Virus record (IMG/VR): IMGVR_UViG_3300028394_000019
Coordinates: 1-33,608 of that record
Direction: 5' to 3' (one strand)
Source of the DNA: a virus
DNA: 33,608 nt
Under the pieces are notes generated by a model. That model saw only the letters and a program-made list of their open reading frames with translations, was not told the DNA's origin and did no database searches. A program made the position numbers and the translations under genes. Below are positions 21,785 through 27,702 of the stretch, piece by piece; within the stretch, counting starts at the first letter, position 1, and each line of letters opens with the position of its first letter.

Positions 21785-22906
21785 ATGTCATTATCTACAG
21801 CTAACATCTGTCCAGCGATTCTAACATCGCTTTCAGATAACCTAATAAACAACCCGGCTAATGTTGCCATCCATGGTGGAACTCTTGCAGCTTTGAATGA
21901 CCCATCTAATCTTAGAAGTGGTCAAATCATTCGCCAAGCAAACGACAATGGAACTGGAACAAGCCGTGAGGTTCGTGTAACTTTTAAACAGCGTCAAATT
22001 GCATCTGATGCAGTAGACACTAAGAACTGCACACCTGGTGAGCAGATGAACTACATCGAAAGCACCTTCCAAGTTAATAACTACAGAGGTGTTTCTTTCA
22101 CTTTGTCTGAAGCTCAACTTCGCACTTATTGCGCTGCTTACTCTGAGCTTGTTACTTTGACTGGTTCAACTGATCCTAATCAGATTGTAACTCGTGCAAA
22201 TGCTATCGGTGCTGCTGGTGGTGCTTTGTCTGTTGTTCGTGAGATGTTCATAGACTTCCAATTGTCTGCAAATGCTCTTGTTCAGGCTATGAATGCCGAC
22301 CTTCTTGCTTCAATCTCCGGTTCAGTTGGTAACTGGTATGGTGGTGCATCCAACCCTACTTATGTAGTAGAAGGTACAGATGGTTCAATCTATGCTGCTG
22401 GTCTATTCGGCATGAAGCAGAACTATATGAACACTGGTTTCAATGGTTCTCCAATCATTGTTGGTGGTGCTGGTGCATTGCAGAGGGTATGGATGAATGA
22501 CAGCCGTTACTTCGGTCAAGGAGCTAATGGTATCAACTTCTCAACTGTTCGTGACAACACTGGACTTGCTGAGTTCTACTTTGACACAAATGCAGCTGCT
22601 GCGCTAACTGATGAAGATTCTGCTGTAGTCTTTGCTCCGGGTTCATTGGTTTACACCCCATACCTTCAGTATGTAGGTTCTTATGGTCAGATCGGTGTGA
22701 TGAATCGCTTTACTATGCCAATCCCAGGATTGCCTCAGGTTAAGTGTGATGTTCGTATCCTCCCTGATGAGTGTAATGAGACCTATGCCGTTTGGATGGA
22801 ATGCTACTTCGATGTATTTGCTGCACCAACTACTCTATTCCCTGCTGGAGATAGCAATGAAGGAGTGAATGGTATCTTTACTGCTCAGTTCACAACTGCT
22901 GCTTAA
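21785..22906 (+). CDS. Major capsid protein
   Basis: A 373-residue protein downstream of the scaffold-like gene and followed by a strong terminator. Long loops with Gly/Ala/Asn and alternating strands (MNYIESTFQVNNYRGVSFTL, FGMKQNYMNTGFNG) suit a capsid shell protein. Codon use stands out. Of 14 arginines, 11 use CGT or CGC, whereas the neighbouring genes use AGA/AGG almost exclusively, and GGT and GTT are also favoured. This is the expected mark of the most highly expressed gene. No promoter lies in the 5-bp gap upstream, so it is read through from the scaffold gene. Confidence 0.85.
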   Translation: MSLSTANICPAILTSLSDNLINNPANVAIHGGTLAALNDPSNLRSGQIIRQANDNGTGTSREVRVTFKQRQIASDAVDTKNCTPGEQMNYIESTFQVNNYRGVSFTLSEAQLRTYCAAYSELVTLTGSTDPNQIVTRANAIGAAGGALSVVREMFIDFQLSANALVQAMNADLLASISGSVGNWYGGASNPTYVVEGTDGSIYAAGLFGMKQNYMNTGFNGSPIIVGGAGALQRVWMNDSRYFGQGANGINFSTVRDNTGLAEFYFDTNAAAALTDEDSAVVFAPGSLVYTPYLQYVGSYGQIGVMNRFTMPIPGLPQVKCDVRILPDECNETYAVWMECYFDVFAAPTTLFPAGDSNEGVNGIFTAQFTTAA

Positions 22907-22931
22907 TCCTAAAACTGCTGCTTAATCCTAA
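22894..22931. repeat. 19-bp tandem duplication spanning the capsid gene's stop codon
   Basis: Two adjacent perfect copies (22894-22912 and 22913-22931), each starting AACTGCTGC. The first contains the last codons and stop of the capsid gene; the second falls in the 3' untranslated region. The end of copy 2 forms the left arm of a small hairpin, TCCTAA-TTT-TTAGGA (22926-22940). Confidence 0.9.
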
Positions 22932-22940
22932 TTTTTAGGA

Positions 22941-22974
22941 AAAGAAAGAGGGAGGCCAAAAGCCTCCCTTTTTT
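22941..22974. repeat. 34-bp direct repeat flanking the HNH gene (copy A)
   Basis: Identical to 23449-23482. Contains the whole terminator hairpin after the capsid gene. The two copies are 508 bp apart and enclose only the HNH gene. Confidence 0.9.
22950..22974. terminator. Bidirectional intrinsic terminator (copy A)
   Basis: GGGAGGC (22950-22956), a 5-base loop CAAAA and GCCTCCC (22962-22968) form a perfect 7-bp GC-rich stem, followed by T6. On the other strand the same stem is followed by a T-rich run (TCTTTCTTT). It can therefore end both the capsid transcript (+) and the HNH transcript (-). The HNH stop codon overlaps the T-tract. Confidence 0.9.
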
Positions 22975-23440
22975 ATTTATGATTCCTTATAAAGTAGATT
23001 AATGAATCAGTGACATTATACTTTTTAGCCAACTGTTTTGCCGATAGATGAATATTAGTCTTTATAAATTCATATTCACTTAAAGGTATTTTTCTGTTGT
23101 TATTTACATACTCCCAAAGATTTTGTTGCCTTGGGATAGAATCAGCTCTTAAGTTCTTTTGATTTTCTGAAAAAGTAACTGCTCTTAAATTTGATTTTTG
23201 ATTATCAAGTCCATTGTGATTTATATGATCTATAACTAATCCTTCGGGGTTTCCCATAATCAATCTATGCATTGAAACTGTCTTTCTATTCTTATCAGTA
23301 CCAAGCTTTCCTAATGCATAGCTGTTATAATATTTACCTTTTATAATAGACTTTGACTCATACCATTTAATTGAGGAAACTAATTCAAAATCTTCCTCAT
23401 CAATAATGGCAAATGATTTGCCTACACTTATTTTAATCAT
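22973..23440 (-). CDS. HNH homing endonuclease (AP2/NUMOD-like type)
   Basis: A 155-residue protein. The N-terminal half has a DNA-contact region typical of phage HNH proteins (AIIDEEDFELVSSIKWY, SYALGKLG). The catalytic core is MHRLIMG (His58), VIDHINHNGLDNQKSNLR (Asp71, His72, Asn80, Asn84) and SENQKN. The C-terminus (LSAKQLAKKYNVTDSLIYFI) is a helix-turn-helix for site recognition. The gene is more AT-rich than its neighbours and lies alone between duplicated terminators, opposite in strand to the capsid gene. All of this points to a mobile, intron-less homing gene next to a conserved capsid locus. Confidence 0.88.
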   Translation of the reverse strand: MIKISVGKSFAIIDEEDFELVSSIKWYESKSIIKGKYYNSYALGKLGTDKNRKTVSMHRLIMGNPEGLVIDHINHNGLDNQKSNLRAVTFSENQKNLRADSIPRQQNLWEYVNNNRKIPLSEYEFIKTNIHLSAKQLAKKYNVTDSLIYFIRNHK

Positions 23441-23448
23441 AGTCTCTT

Positions 23449-23482
23449 AAAGAAAGAGGGAGGCCAAAAGCCTCCCTTTTTT
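23449..23482. repeat. 34-bp direct repeat flanking the HNH gene (copy B)
   Basis: Perfect copy of 22941-22974, followed by one extra T. It places an equivalent terminator hairpin (GGGAGGC/GCCTCCC, 23458-23476) between the HNH start and the end of the Gp157 operon. Read on the - strand it can stop that operon before it enters the HNH gene. Confidence 0.9.
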
Positions 23483-23516
23483 TATTGAAAAACTGTTCAA
23501 AATAACCAAAACTAAA

Positions 23517-24020
23517 CTATCTAATGCTAAGGCTTAAGTTCTCCTTGAGTTGTGCGCCTGGTACATACTCACCATCCTTGATGGCTTTGCTAATCTCACT
23601 CTTCCAAGGTTCTCTCTTGATCAGCCAAAAGGCTGGAGGTAGATTTCCTTCCTCAAGGATCTCAACAGAAACGCTTTTGCGAGTTGATAACTTAGCAAGT
23701 GGGGTTTCATATCTTCTGACTCCTTTAGAGTCCTCCTGACCAAATAGCATAAGCGCAGCAAGCAATGTCTCCTTAAGCCTATCAACTGTCTTGTCCTTTG
23801 CCTTCTTAATAGCCTGAATCCTCTTAATCTCATCAGCAGCTTGCTCAGACTCTGATTCAAGCTTTAAAATGAATTTAGCATAGGCCTCAGCCTTGTGCTG
23901 GAAATTGTCTCTCCTAATTGCTAACTCTTCGAGAAGCTCATCTGAGACTTCTCCACCATTCTCCTCCATCAAGCTGATGAAGGAGAGTTCTTCTTGGGTT
24001 AATTGCCAAAGTGATGCCAT
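23517..24020 (-). CDS. Siphovirus Gp157-family protein
   Basis: A 167-residue protein. The family pattern is visible: an N-terminal LTQEELSFISLMEENGGEVSD, a helical coiled middle with EAYAKFILKLE and ADEIKRIQAIKKAKDK, then STRKSVSVEI, NLPPAFW and the closing DGEYVPGAQLKENLSLSIR. Gp157-family genes usually sit beside recombination or single-strand-binding genes; in Streptococcus thermophilus phages the family was linked to phage resistance phenotypes. Here it is the last gene of an early - strand operon directly after the single-strand-binding-like gene (3-bp gap). Confidence 0.85.
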   Translation of the reverse strand: MASLWQLTQEELSFISLMEENGGEVSDELLEELAIRRDNFQHKAEAYAKFILKLESESEQAADEIKRIQAIKKAKDKTVDRLKETLLAALMLFGQEDSKGVRRYETPLAKLSTRKSVSVEILEEGNLPPAFWLIKREPWKSEISKAIKDGEYVPGAQLKENLSLSIR

Positions 24021-24023
24021 AAC

Positions 24024-24674
24024 TTAAAAAGGTAATTCGTCAAATGAATCTTGAATGCTCACTGGTTGTGCCACTTGTGTCACTTGTGCCACAGGCTTAG
24101 GCTGAAGAAGTTGCTGAAACTCCTTAGAGCCTCTGACCATCTCCTTAAGAAACTCCGGCATGGTGTCAAACTTATCCTGATTGTACTCACCAACCGAGAA
24201 CTCAAAGGATGGGTTCACTTGTGGTGGGCATTGCATGCCTTTCATCACCGGACTGATGCTGGCAATCCTTTCGTAACTTTTTTCGGGGTTAGACTTAGAA
24301 GCCTGATGGAAGATGCTGATCATGCAAGCCTTACCAAGAAGCTTGGTGACATCAAATTCCTTTGCCTCATCATCTGTGAATGCCTTGCCTCTCCAGCCTG
24401 TGAGTAATGCTCTGAGAGTTGATTTCTCATTCATGCTTAGTGTTACCTCCTTGCTAATGACACAAGGCTGCTCGCCTTTGTCTGCATTGAAGCAACGGAG
24501 TTCTGTTGGGAGTTCCCAAGTTATGCGGACTAAGTTAGTCCACTTCTCTTCACCGAGGTAGGACTGCTTTACAGTGCCAAGGTGAACCATTGAATAGCAC
24601 CTTGCTAAGTAAGTGCCTGCTGCGATCAATTCTCTCTGAGATGATTCGCCTGAACTTTTTGCGATAATTGCCAT
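24024..24674 (-). CDS. Putative single-strand DNA-binding protein
   Basis: A 216-residue protein. An N-terminal beta-rich OB-like region (GTYLARCYSMVHLG, NLVRITWELP) is followed by a helical part. A Gln/Pro/Val-rich linker leads to the acidic tip DSFDELPF, very close to the DDxPF tip by which SSB proteins recruit partners. Pairing with Gp157 supports a role in phage replication or recombination. The OB fold is inferred from pattern; the C-terminal tip is directly visible. Confidence 0.65.
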   Translation of the reverse strand: MAIIAKSSGESSQRELIAAGTYLARCYSMVHLGTVKQSYLGEEKWTNLVRITWELPTELRCFNADKGEQPCVISKEVTLSMNEKSTLRALLTGWRGKAFTDDEAKEFDVTKLLGKACMISIFHQASKSNPEKSYERIASISPVMKGMQCPPQVNPSFEFSVGEYNQDKFDTMPEFLKEMVRGSKEFQQLLQPKPVAQVTQVAQPVSIQDSFDELPF

Positions 24675-24692
24675 GTTTGGTTATAGATTAAT

Positions 24693-24788
24693 TTAAAAGG
24701 ATGTGAGTGCCATTGCGCCAATTAAAAAGGCGAAGAATCTTAAGAGGTGGTAAAGATTCTCTTTAAAAGGTGTTTCAGGAAGTTGCAT
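24693..24788 (-). CDS. Small membrane protein (31 aa)
   Basis: ATG at 24788, 5 bp after the previous stop in the operon, to TAA at 24693. A polar start (MQLPETPFKENLYHLL) is followed by a hydrophobic stretch (FFAFLIGAMALTSF). Single-pass membrane microprotein; function unknown. Position and spacing in the operon favour a real gene. Confidence 0.5.
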   Translation of the reverse strand: MQLPETPFKENLYHLLRFFAFLIGAMALTSF

Positions 24789-24793
24789 ATTGA

Positions 24794-25015
24794 TTAGTAA
24801 AGATTGTTTTTGCGCTTACATTCATTCCATAAAGACTTAAGAGCATCTCTCTGAACTCCTGTTTGAGAATCATCATCATTATAACGATCGTATGCCATTG
24901 AATTAGTACTGATGCAGCTATACTGCTTTCCCCTGTATTGAATGGTCACTTTATAGTGTCCATAAGAGGAAGTTCTGTCTGCGATAATGCGCTGGGATAA
25001 TTCTGATGTTGTCAT
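24794..25015 (-). CDS. Hypothetical early protein
   Basis: A 73-residue protein with a helix (TSELSQRIIADRTS) and then a strand-rich section (HYKVTIQYRGKQYSCISTN). An acidic turn and a basic helical end (RDALKSLWNECKRKNNLY) follow. The fold could be a small alpha/beta DNA-mimic or binding protein. No motif is recognised. It starts 1 bp after the stop of the first gene in the operon. Confidence 0.55.
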   Translation of the reverse strand: MTTSELSQRIIADRTSSYGHYKVTIQYRGKQYSCISTNSMAYDRYNDDDSQTGVQRDALKSLWNECKRKNNLY

Positions 25016-25016
25016 T

Positions 25017-25151
25017 TTAAATTTGTTCTATAATTTGATAAAAATCATGTGGTTGTTTACTTACATAGTTGTAAGCTGCCTGCCTTGTTGGGAAATTGCG
25101 TACAATTACATATTCCTGCAATTCTGTGTTGAAAAATTTTAAAAGAAACAT
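25017..25151 (-). CDS. Small hypothetical protein (44 aa), first gene of the early - strand operon
   Basis: ATG at 25151 to TAA at 25017. The sequence (MFLLKFFNTELQEYVIVRN, then NFPTRQAAYNYVSKQP) has strand-turn-helix character like small domains that read "do you follow the T-R-Q-A-A-Y pattern" in host-takeover proteins; it is otherwise unrecognised. It stands about 43 bases downstream of the predicted transcription start of a consensus promoter. Confidence 0.5.
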   Translation of the reverse strand: MFLLKFFNTELQEYVIVRNFPTRQAAYNYVSKQPHDFYQIIEQI

Positions 25152-25197
25152 TTTTGTTTGGTAAAGTTTGAACTTGTGCTGCTCCGTTGCAGTGAGA

Positions 25198-25227
25198 CAA
25201 ATGTAACACTTGTTTTTTTATCTGCAA
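25198..25227 (-). promoter_or_regulatory. Consensus Bacteroidota promoter of the early - strand operon
   Basis: Read on the - strand: TTG (25227-25225), a 19-bp spacer and TACATTTG (25205-25198), an exact TAnnTTTG. This is the best-formed promoter in the window and should drive 25151 down to 23517. The -33 part belongs to the TTG-N12-CAA motif that also occurs at 18721 and 26644. Confidence 0.8.
25210..25227. repeat. TTG-N12-CAA promoter motif, copy 2
   Basis: TTGTTTTTTTATCTGCAA, one base different from copy 1. Its - strand TTG is the -33 box of the early operon promoter. Confidence 0.7.
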
Positions 25228-25245
25228 ATATTTATTTAAAATAAT

Positions 25246-25608
25246 CTAAGTTTTTTTTCTGTACACCCTCCCATACTTCAGAAGGGCATAATTCTGCTTG
25301 CTATCAACAATCATCATCTTACCATCCTGGTCTTCAAGGTGAAGCCTGTGCCATACCTTTTGAAAGTGATCTACTGTAATGCCATACTTCTCTTTATAAG
25401 CATCATAGGTCAGCCTATCCTTCTTGGGCCTTGTGCCTTTGATAGATAGAATCTCCTTGACCATTGCCTTGTTGTATTCATTGACCAAGACCCAAGGCTT
25501 CTGAAAGCCATTCATCTCTATCATTGCAAAGGCTGACTTATAGCGACTAAATCTATGTTGAGGGATGTTGAACTTCCGGCAGAAGTCACTCATTTTTAAA
25601 GAAATCAT
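25246..25608 (-). CDS. Putative DNA-binding regulator with two repeated domains
   Basis: A 120-residue, strongly basic protein. It contains two similar halves: SDFCRKFNIPQHRFSRYKSAF ... WVLVNEYNKAMVKE (about 7-53), and YDAYKEKYGITVDHFQKVWHR ... MMIVDSKQNYALLK (about 68-111). Each has the order helix, turn, helix, strand, Asn-containing helix, as in a winged-helix or excisionase-like module. A tandem DNA-binding protein is the best guess. It is divergent from the replication module, across a region with a TTG-CAA motif, and could regulate the early/late switch. No family name is recognised. Confidence 0.5.
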   Translation of the reverse strand: MISLKMSDFCRKFNIPQHRFSRYKSAFAMIEMNGFQKPWVLVNEYNKAMVKEILSIKGTRPKKDRLTYDAYKEKYGITVDHFQKVWHRLHLEDQDGKMMIVDSKQNYALLKYGRVYRKKT

Positions 25609-25621
25609 TTTTTAATTCTAA

Positions 25622-25638
25622 TTGGCTTAGGTTTGCAA
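25622..25638. repeat. Related TTG-N11-CAA motif, copy 4 (divergent)
   Basis: TTGGCTTAGGTTTGCAA keeps the ends of the motif (TTGG and TGCAA) but is one base shorter with a different centre. It lies between the divergent genes at 25608 (-) and 25658 (+). Confidence 0.4.
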
Positions 25639-25643
25639 ATGTA
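25636..25643 (-). promoter_or_regulatory. -7 box for the two-repeat regulator gene
   Basis: On the - strand TACATTTG (25643-25636) is an exact TAnnTTTG. The predicted start near 25632 is about 24 bases before the ATG at 25608. No TTG lies at the preferred distance upstream, so only the -7 part is convincing. It overlaps the TTG-N11-CAA motif at 25622-25638. Confidence 0.5.
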
Positions 25644-25657
25644 ATTGCAAGAAATTT

Positions 25658-26104
25658 ATGGCAGGGTTCTATTTTGAATTTTTACACAATAAGCCAGTGA
25701 TTGACCTATCCGGTGGATTTAAGAAATATGTAGGCAAAGAGGATGAGTTTCAAAAGTCTGTTGCTAAATATTTGGACAATCTACAGGCCACTTGGTTTCA
25801 TTGCCCGAATGGAGGAAGCAGGAATGCCATAGAGGCAACTAAGCTCAAAGCAATGGGAACTAAACCAGGAGTGCCTGACTGCTTGATCCTTGACCAGCTT
25901 AAAGGCTTCTCCGGTTTAGCCATTGAACTTAAGGTAGGCTACAATAAGCCATCAGAGCAGCAATTGGCTTTTCTTGATAAATTAGTAGCTCAGAATTGGC
26001 TTGTGCTTGTTAGCTGGTCACTTGATGAGGTTATCACTGTATTAGATTGGTATTTTAACATCTCTAAAAATGAAAATAAATCAGAAAGGATTTTGGGAGA
26101 ATAA
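25658..26104 (+). CDS. VRR-NUC domain nuclease
   Basis: A 148-residue protein with the VRR-NUC (PD-(D/E)XK) core. The motif elements are DEFQKSVAKYL (Glu30), WFHCPNGGSRN, then GTKPGVPDCLIL (Asp74), AIELKVG (Glu90 and Lys92) and SEQQLAFLDKL. Stand-alone VRR-NUC proteins are common in phage replication modules and act on branched DNA or as structure-specific nucleases. It is the first gene of the + strand early operon and overlaps the methyltransferase by 35 bases. Confidence 0.88.
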   Translation: MAGFYFEFLHNKPVIDLSGGFKKYVGKEDEFQKSVAKYLDNLQATWFHCPNGGSRNAIEATKLKAMGTKPGVPDCLILDQLKGFSGLAIELKVGYNKPSEQQLAFLDKLVAQNWLVLVSWSLDEVITVLDWYFNISKNENKSERILGE

Positions 26105-26621
26105 GACATCAGAAGGTCATGCACATGATCGCAGGCTTGCCTTAGCAATTGCTGCAATGCTTAAAAAAGAAGAGTTAAAGTCTCTTGTAGACTTTGGCTG
26201 TGGTATGGGCTACTATCCTGAGCAGTTCAGGCTTGCTGGAATCTATTGCCAAGCTTATGATGGCAATCCTAACACCTATGCCCTCACATTAGGCACAGGC
26301 AGAACGCAGGATCTATCGGTGGACTTTGACCTTCAGGAGAAGTTTGATTGTGTCCTATCTCTTGAGGTTGGAGAGCATATTCCAGCAGAATATGAAAGCA
26401 TCTATCTTGACAATATTGCCAAGCATGCCAATGGTTTAATTATCCTGTCTTGGGCAGTTCCTGGTCAGGATGGTGATGGGCATGTCAATTGCCAAACCAA
26501 TGAATACATCATTGATCAGATGCATCTGAGAGCCTACACACTTGATAAGGTAGCAACCAAAGCACTCCGCAATTCATCAAGCCTGTGGTGGTTTAAAAAT
26601 ACCATTATGGTTTTTAGATAA
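26070..26621 (+). CDS. Class I SAM-dependent methyltransferase
   Basis: A 183-residue protein. Motif I VDFGCGMGYYP (40-50) binds S-adenosylmethionine, and LSLEVGEHIP matches the post-II/IV region where small-molecule and sugar methyltransferases carry the same pattern. DNA methyltransferase hallmarks (DPPY, NPPY, PCQ) are absent. The substrate is therefore unlikely to be DNA bases; a glycan, peptide or small metabolite is more plausible, perhaps connected with the two glycosyltransferases (inference). Confidence 0.8.
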   Translation: MKINQKGFWENKTSEGHAHDRRLALAIAAMLKKEELKSLVDFGCGMGYYPEQFRLAGIYCQAYDGNPNTYALTLGTGRTQDLSVDFDLQEKFDCVLSLEVGEHIPAEYESIYLDNIAKHANGLIILSWAVPGQDGDGHVNCQTNEYIIDQMHLRAYTLDKVATKALRNSSSLWWFKNTIMVFR

Positions 26622-26643
26622 TTTATTTTGATTGTTCGCTTAA

Positions 26644-26661
26644 TTGGTTTTTTATTTGCAA
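26644..26661. repeat. TTG-N12-CAA promoter motif, copy 3
   Basis: TTGGTTTTTTATTTGCAA, one base different from copy 1. It stands 15 bp upstream of the ATG at 26677. On the + strand the spacing would put a weak -7 (TATCTAAC) immediately before that start. Confidence 0.65.
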
Positions 26662-26676
26662 AAAAATATCTAACCA

Positions 26677-26934
26677 ATGAGCCAAGAACTATTCGACAAG
26701 CTATCAGAGTGCAGGCGCATCTCTGACAATCACCGGAGAGCAAGAGACTATCACAAGGAGCAGAATGCCAAGGTCAAGCAATTGAACGAGGACAATCTGC
26801 TTAAGTTGAACAATGCGAACCAGGATTACCTAAAGCTTCAGAAGGAGTATTACTACTGGAGATCAGTAACCTTTGCCATCACCATTTTTGCCTTAGCCAT
26901 GACTGTTCTATTCTTTCATTGCCTCAGAAAATGA
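26677..26934 (+). CDS. Coiled-coil protein with C-terminal membrane anchor
   Basis: An 85-residue protein. About residues 1-58 are a charged coiled coil (RRARDYHKEQNAKVKQLNED, DYLKLQKEYYYW). One C-terminal membrane helix follows (SVTFAITIFALAMTVLFF), then a short basic tail. Tail-anchored topology suggests the coil stays in the cytoplasm. It is preceded by the TTG-N12-CAA motif at 26644 and overlaps the next gene (ATGA). Function unknown. Confidence 0.6.
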   Translation: MSQELFDKLSECRRISDNHRRARDYHKEQNAKVKQLNEDNLLKLNNANQDYLKLQKEYYYWRSVTFAITIFALAMTVLFFHCLRK

Positions 26935-27242
26935 AAAACGATTTTAGCAAGTTTACATGCTTCGTTAGGGGCATTATAGAGACAGGCATTGTCATCAAGC
27001 ATTCTGATAAGGCTCTTAGGCATGATGTAAAATTGCACTTCAATAGGCTACTTCATCACTCTGTTGAGTTTGAGAAATTCCTGCACCAGCAATTAGGCCA
27101 AGACATGGCAGAGGCAGAAGATACAATCAATAGCTCAATCATTGGCCTTGTTTGGCAGATATTTGACATGGAAAAGGATGAGGTTAATAGGTTTATTGAG
27201 TACATCAATAATTTTGATGATTATTTGAAAAAAGAAATTTAA
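26931..27242 (+). CDS. Hypothetical helical protein
   Basis: A 103-residue protein from the ATG at 26931 (MKNDFSKFTC), which overlaps the upstream stop (ATGA). A TTG four codons earlier is also in frame. The protein is all-helical, with His-rich parts (RHDVKLHFNRLLHHSVEFEKFLHQQL) and an acidic C-terminal half. It is not recognised. Position between the methyltransferase and the helicase places it in the early operon. Confidence 0.55.
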   Translation: MKNDFSKFTCFVRGIIETGIVIKHSDKALRHDVKLHFNRLLHHSVEFEKFLHQQLGQDMAEAEDTINSSIIGLVWQIFDMEKDEVNRFIEYINNFDDYLKKEI

Positions 27243-27246
27243 AAAC

Positions 27247-27573
27247 ATGAAATACACAACAAAATATTTAAAAGAACTTGCTAATGGTAATTTAGTAATA
27301 CCTCAAGGCAGTGATATATACAACTCTATGGTAAGGGAAACTTTGCGTGATTTGATTAGAGGCAATGAATCTGATACTGTACTTGAGGAATATATCCAGT
27401 GTGGTGATCTTGTTCCCTTTGACTATGTTAGCGACCTATCAGAGATAATCAATGAACTTGCTCGGATTCTTTTGGAGGAGAGAGAAGATTATAAAGAAAT
27501 CTTAATTGAGGCACAAGGCTACCTTGATCAATCAATTAAAAATATTGATAATGTCTTAAAAGATATGAAATAG
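27247..27573 (+). CDS. Hypothetical acidic early protein
   Basis: A 108-residue acidic, helical protein (RILLEEREDYKEILIEAQGY near 73-92), more AT-rich than its neighbours. Starts 4 bp after the previous stop. It is not recognised. Small acidic phage proteins can mimic DNA, but no diagnostic feature is present. Its end is followed at once by the promoter of the candidate small RNA. Confidence 0.5.
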   Translation: MKYTTKYLKELANGNLVIPQGSDIYNSMVRETLRDLIRGNESDTVLEEYIQCGDLVPFDYVSDLSEIINELARILLEEREDYKEILIEAQGYLDQSIKNIDNVLKDMK

Positions 27574-27588
27574 AAGTAAAAACTTTTT

Positions 27589-27596
27589 TAGATTTG
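27589..27596 (+). promoter_or_regulatory. -7 box for the candidate small RNA / leader
   Basis: TAGATTTG matches TAnnTTTG exactly. The predicted start near 27600 coincides with the first base of the first hairpin of the downstream RNA. No TTG lies about 19 bp upstream, so only the -7 part is certain. Confidence 0.5.
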
Positions 27597-27599
27597 CAT

Positions 27600-27702
27600 G
27601 TCGAAAGACCACTGGGTAGCAGCAGTGATTGTAAAAAATTCTTAATCTCCTTTGTCCGCTTAGTAGGGTCTGCTACCCCGAAAGGCGAACAAAGGATTTT
27701 TT
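27600..27702 (+). ncRNA. Candidate structured small RNA or attenuator with complementary hairpin loops
   Basis: About 103 nt with three hairpins. Hairpin 1 is GTC-GAAA-GAC (27600-27609, GNRA-type loop). Hairpin 2 has arms CACTG (27610-27614) and CAGTG (27623-27627) around the loop GGTAGCAG. After a linker, hairpin 3 is TCCTTTGT (27648-27655) with ACAAAGGA (27689-27696), plus inner CGC/GCG, and is followed by T6, so it is a terminator. Its loop contains CTGCTACC (27670-27677), the exact complement of the loop of hairpin 2. This allows a kissing or pseudoknot interaction. A competing pairing AGTAG/CTGCT (27662-27674) exists within hairpin 3. It could act in trans, or in cis on the gene starting at 27708. 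Confidence 0.65.
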
